This document shows, piece after piece, positions 62,479 to 64,000 of a stretch of DNA of 64,000 nucleotides. A model generated the notes under the pieces. The model searched no databases. It had not been told where the DNA came from and saw nothing but the letters and a program-made list of their open reading frames with translations. The translations under genes were made by a program, and so were the position numbers. The DNA is taken from the NCBI RefSeq assembly GCF_902497855.1, contig NZ_CABVHU010000002.1:372001-436000 (forward strand), read 5' to 3'. Within the stretch, counting starts at the first letter, position 1, and the number at the start of each line of letters is the position of its first letter. Source of the stretch: Pseudomonas fluorescens (GTDB lineage Bacteria > Pseudomonadota > Gammaproteobacteria > Pseudomonadales > Pseudomonadaceae).

Positions 62479-62919
62479 TCACCCCTTCAACCGCAGGCTG
62501 AAATGTTCCAGCGCCAGGCGATAACCGTGGCTGCCGAAACCGGCCATTACGGCGGTGGCAATGGCTGAAACGAAACTGTGGTGCCGGAACGGCTCGCGGG
62601 CATGGACGTTGGAGAGGTGGACTTCGATCACCGGCAGTTCGCTGGCGACCAGGGCATCGCGGATCGCCACCGAGGTGTGGGTCCAGGCCGCCGGGTTGAT
62701 GACGATTCCAGCGCAACGGCCGCGGGCGGCGTGAATCCAGTCGAGCAGTTCGCCTTCATGATTGGTCTGGCGAAACTCCACCGCCAGTCCGAACTCTTCG
62801 GCGGCACGTGCGCACAATGCCGAAACGTCGGCCAGGGTTTCGTGACCGTATGTTGCCGGTTCACGGGTGCCGAGCATATTCAGATTGGGGCCGTTGAGCA
62901 CCAGGACGATAGGGGGCAT
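62479..62919 (-). CDS. aroQ: Type II 3-dehydroquinate dehydratase
   Basis: Dodecameric enzyme of 146 aa that converts 3-dehydroquinate to 3-dehydroshikimate. Landmarks: [20 protein letters not shown] with the active-site Arg and Tyr, [54 protein letters not shown] with the catalytic His. It is likely a catabolic paralogue, because it is paired with a QsuD-type dehydrogenase instead of lying with accB/accC. The promoter box at 62975-62994 lies 55 bp upstream. Confidence 0.95.
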   Translation of the reverse strand: MPPIVLVLNGPNLNMLGTREPATYGHETLADVSALCARAAEEFGLAVEFRQTNHEGELLDWIHAARGRCAGIVINPAAWTHTSVAIRDALVASELPVIEVHLSNVHAREPFRHHSFVSAIATAVMAGFGSHGYRLALEHFSLRLKG

Positions 62920-62974
62920 CGCTTATCTCCACTTATTATTTTTGGAATCGGCCGAGCGTTTCGGCCTGTGGAGA

Positions 62975-62994
62975 TAAAATGTACTGAATGGTTA
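62975..62994 (-). promoter_or_regulatory. Quinate-locus box, copy 2
   Basis: Reading towards aroQ the site is TAACCATTCAGTACATTTTA, matching the quiC1 box at 58686-58705 (TAAC-N5-AGTACA-N-TTTA) in the same orientation relative to its gene. Confidence 0.5.
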
Positions 62995-63092
62995 ATTTGG
63001 TCAATTGCAGAGACAGCGCCTGCGGTTTTTGTGTGCGGTGATCGAACATTGGAAAGATCGTGGGGTGTGCGGGATTGAAGTCTGGCGCAAAA

Positions 63093-63247
63093 CCTGTAGG
63101 AGCTGGCTTGCCAGCGAAAGCGGTGGGTCAGTCAACATATTTATCGCTGAACGGACGCCTTCGCTGCGGTGCGGCGATCCGACAAGCCAGCTCCTACAGG
63201 AGAACGCATTCCAAATGTGGAGCTGCCGCAGGCTGCGATATTTTCAG
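63093..63247. repeat. REPIN with an enlarged right arm, and an adjacent short repeat
   Basis: The left REP (63093) is normal. The right REP, ending 63200, carries the same inserted stretch (CGGTGCGGCGATCCGA) as the REPIN at 26803. Next to it, GTGGAGCTGCCGCAGGCTGCGATATTTTCAGCGC (63215-63247) resembles another palindromic repeat common in pseudomonads, from memory. Together they fill most of the 324-bp gap between aroQ and the LysR gene. Confidence 0.75.
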
Positions 63248-64000
63248 CGCGGAAGATGCTCGACCAGAAAATCGATGAAAGCCCTCAATCGCAGGGGCAT
63301 ATGGCGACTTTGCGGGTAGAGCAGAGTGAATGGCCGCGAACGCCCGCCGTAAGGCTTCAGCACTTCCACCAGCGAACCATCGGCCAGTTCGTTTTCGACG
63401 ATGAAGCGATACGTCTGAAACAGCCCCGCCCCATGTTTGGCCAGGGTCACGCCACCGAGCACGTCGTCGGAACAACTGAGGCTGCCCTCGGCAAGAATCT
63501 CTCGCTGCACACCGTTTTCGTTGAACAACCAGGCAATGCGCCGGCCGCTGCTGGGCAGTTCGTACTGAATGCATTCATGCTGCGCCAGGTCGTCCAGGGT
63601 TTGCGGGGTACCGACGCGTTTCAGGTAGTCGGGACTGGCGATCATCACCAGCGTTGCGTCTTCCAGGTGACGGGCGATGAGGCCGGAATCCGGAATCGCG
63701 CGCACGCGGATGGCCATGTCATAGCCTTCGCCAACGAAATCAATGTTGCGATTGCTGATGTGCGACTCGACTTTCACCGCCGGGAAGCGTTGCCGAAACG
63801 CCGGCAGCAACGGCAGGATGCGGTGATGGGCATAGGTGGTGGGGATACTGATGCGCAAGGTGCCGGAAGGCTCCTGCTGCTGGCCCATGACCTCGCGCTG
63901 GGCCTCGACCAGTTGCGCCAGCGCCTGACGACACTCCTCGTAATACCGTCGGCCGCTGTCGGTCATTTTTACGCTGCGAGTGGTGCGCGCAAACAGCCGG
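63244..64000 (-). CDS. LysR family transcriptional regulator (5' end outside the window)
   Basis: The frame is open to the right edge of the window, so the helix-turn-helix start is missing. What is present (about 252 codons) is the end of the linker helix (GRRYYEECRQALAQLVEAQREVM) and the whole effector domain of the CrgA-like group: GTLRISIPTTYAHHRILPLLPAFRQRFPAVKVE, DFVGEGYDMAIRVRAIPDSGLIAR, ASPDYLKRVGTPQTLDDL and the C-terminal LRAFIDFLVEHL. The target is unknown. Confidence 0.88.
   Translation of the reverse strand, partial: RLFARTTRSVKMTDSGRRYYEECRQALAQLVEAQREVMGQQQEPSGTLRISIPTTYAHHRILPLLPAFRQRFPAVKVESHISNRNIDFVGEGYDMAIRVRAIPDSGLIARHLEDATLVMIASPDYLKRVGTPQTLDDLAQHECIQYELPSSGRRIAWLFNENGVQREILAEGSLSCSDDVLGGVTLAKHGAGLFQTYRFIVENELADGSLVEVLKPYGGRSRPFTLLYPQSRHMPLRLRAFIDFLVEHLPR

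Overview
The window is chromosomal DNA of a Pseudomonas, most likely of the P. fluorescens group. Three things point there: the GC-rich, strongly biased codon usage; the gene order, which as I remember it follows the P. aeruginosa PA3987-PA3961 block (leuS, YdcF, lnt, corC, ybeY, phoH-like, miaB, hemL, thiE, thiD, ladS, amn, rluE, hrpB); and more than 20 copies of the short palindromic REP/REPIN repeats typical of this group. I saw no rRNA, tRNA, IS transposase or CRISPR array. No RAYT transposase, the enzyme that usually mobilises REPs, lies in the window.

Positions 1-26.8 kb are the conserved core. They hold leuS (3' end outside the window), an Lnt-CorC-YbeY-PhoH-like operon, miaB, the thiD-thiE-hemL operon divergent from the sensor kinase gene ladS, an AidB-like acyl-CoA dehydrogenase, amn, rluE, an Lrp-type regulator, a DUF6515 protein, a FieF-like cation exporter and the helicase hrpB. 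Two non-coding objects stand out here: a structured stretch ending in a good terminator (about 21.15-21.33 kb, candidate sRNA), and a 257-bp MITE-like nested palindrome directly in front of hrpB.

Positions 26.9-34.0 kb are an accessory amine-catabolism and uptake locus: a LysR regulator, an aldehyde dehydrogenase, a class III aminotransferase, and a three-gene ABC importer of the SsuABC/TauABC type. A 68-bp element is repeated in front of both transcription units, which suggests co-regulation.

Positions 34-50 kb are mixed housekeeping and hypothetical genes: an EEP phosphatase, YciC-like, DUF2076, a NYN nuclease, a DnaQ-like exonuclease, an Lrp/EamA pair, RhlE, a flavoprotein, an HDAC-like deacetylase, GNAT, TesB, a HAD phosphatase and two tandem YpfJ metallopeptidases. 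Inside it, at 38.2-39.3 kb, lies the most unusual locus: a Bro-N (phage antirepressor-type) gene behind a structured leader resembling the immunity region of phage P4. The locus is bracketed by two identical 96-nt REPINs.

Positions 50-64 kb are two adjacent catabolic loci. The first (50.2-56.8 kb) has an aldo/keto reductase and an FAD oxidoreductase on one side, and an IclR regulator, a Gfo/Idh/MocA oxidoreductase, a TIM-barrel isomerase and an EamA transporter on the other. A 17-bp site shared by both arms looks like the IclR operator. The second (56.9-62.9 kb) is a quinate/shikimate pathway: MFS importer, QuiC1-type 3-dehydroshikimate dehydratase, TetR regulator, QsuD-type dehydrogenase and AroQ. 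A 20-bp box is shared in front of quiC1 and aroQ. A LysR gene runs off the right end.
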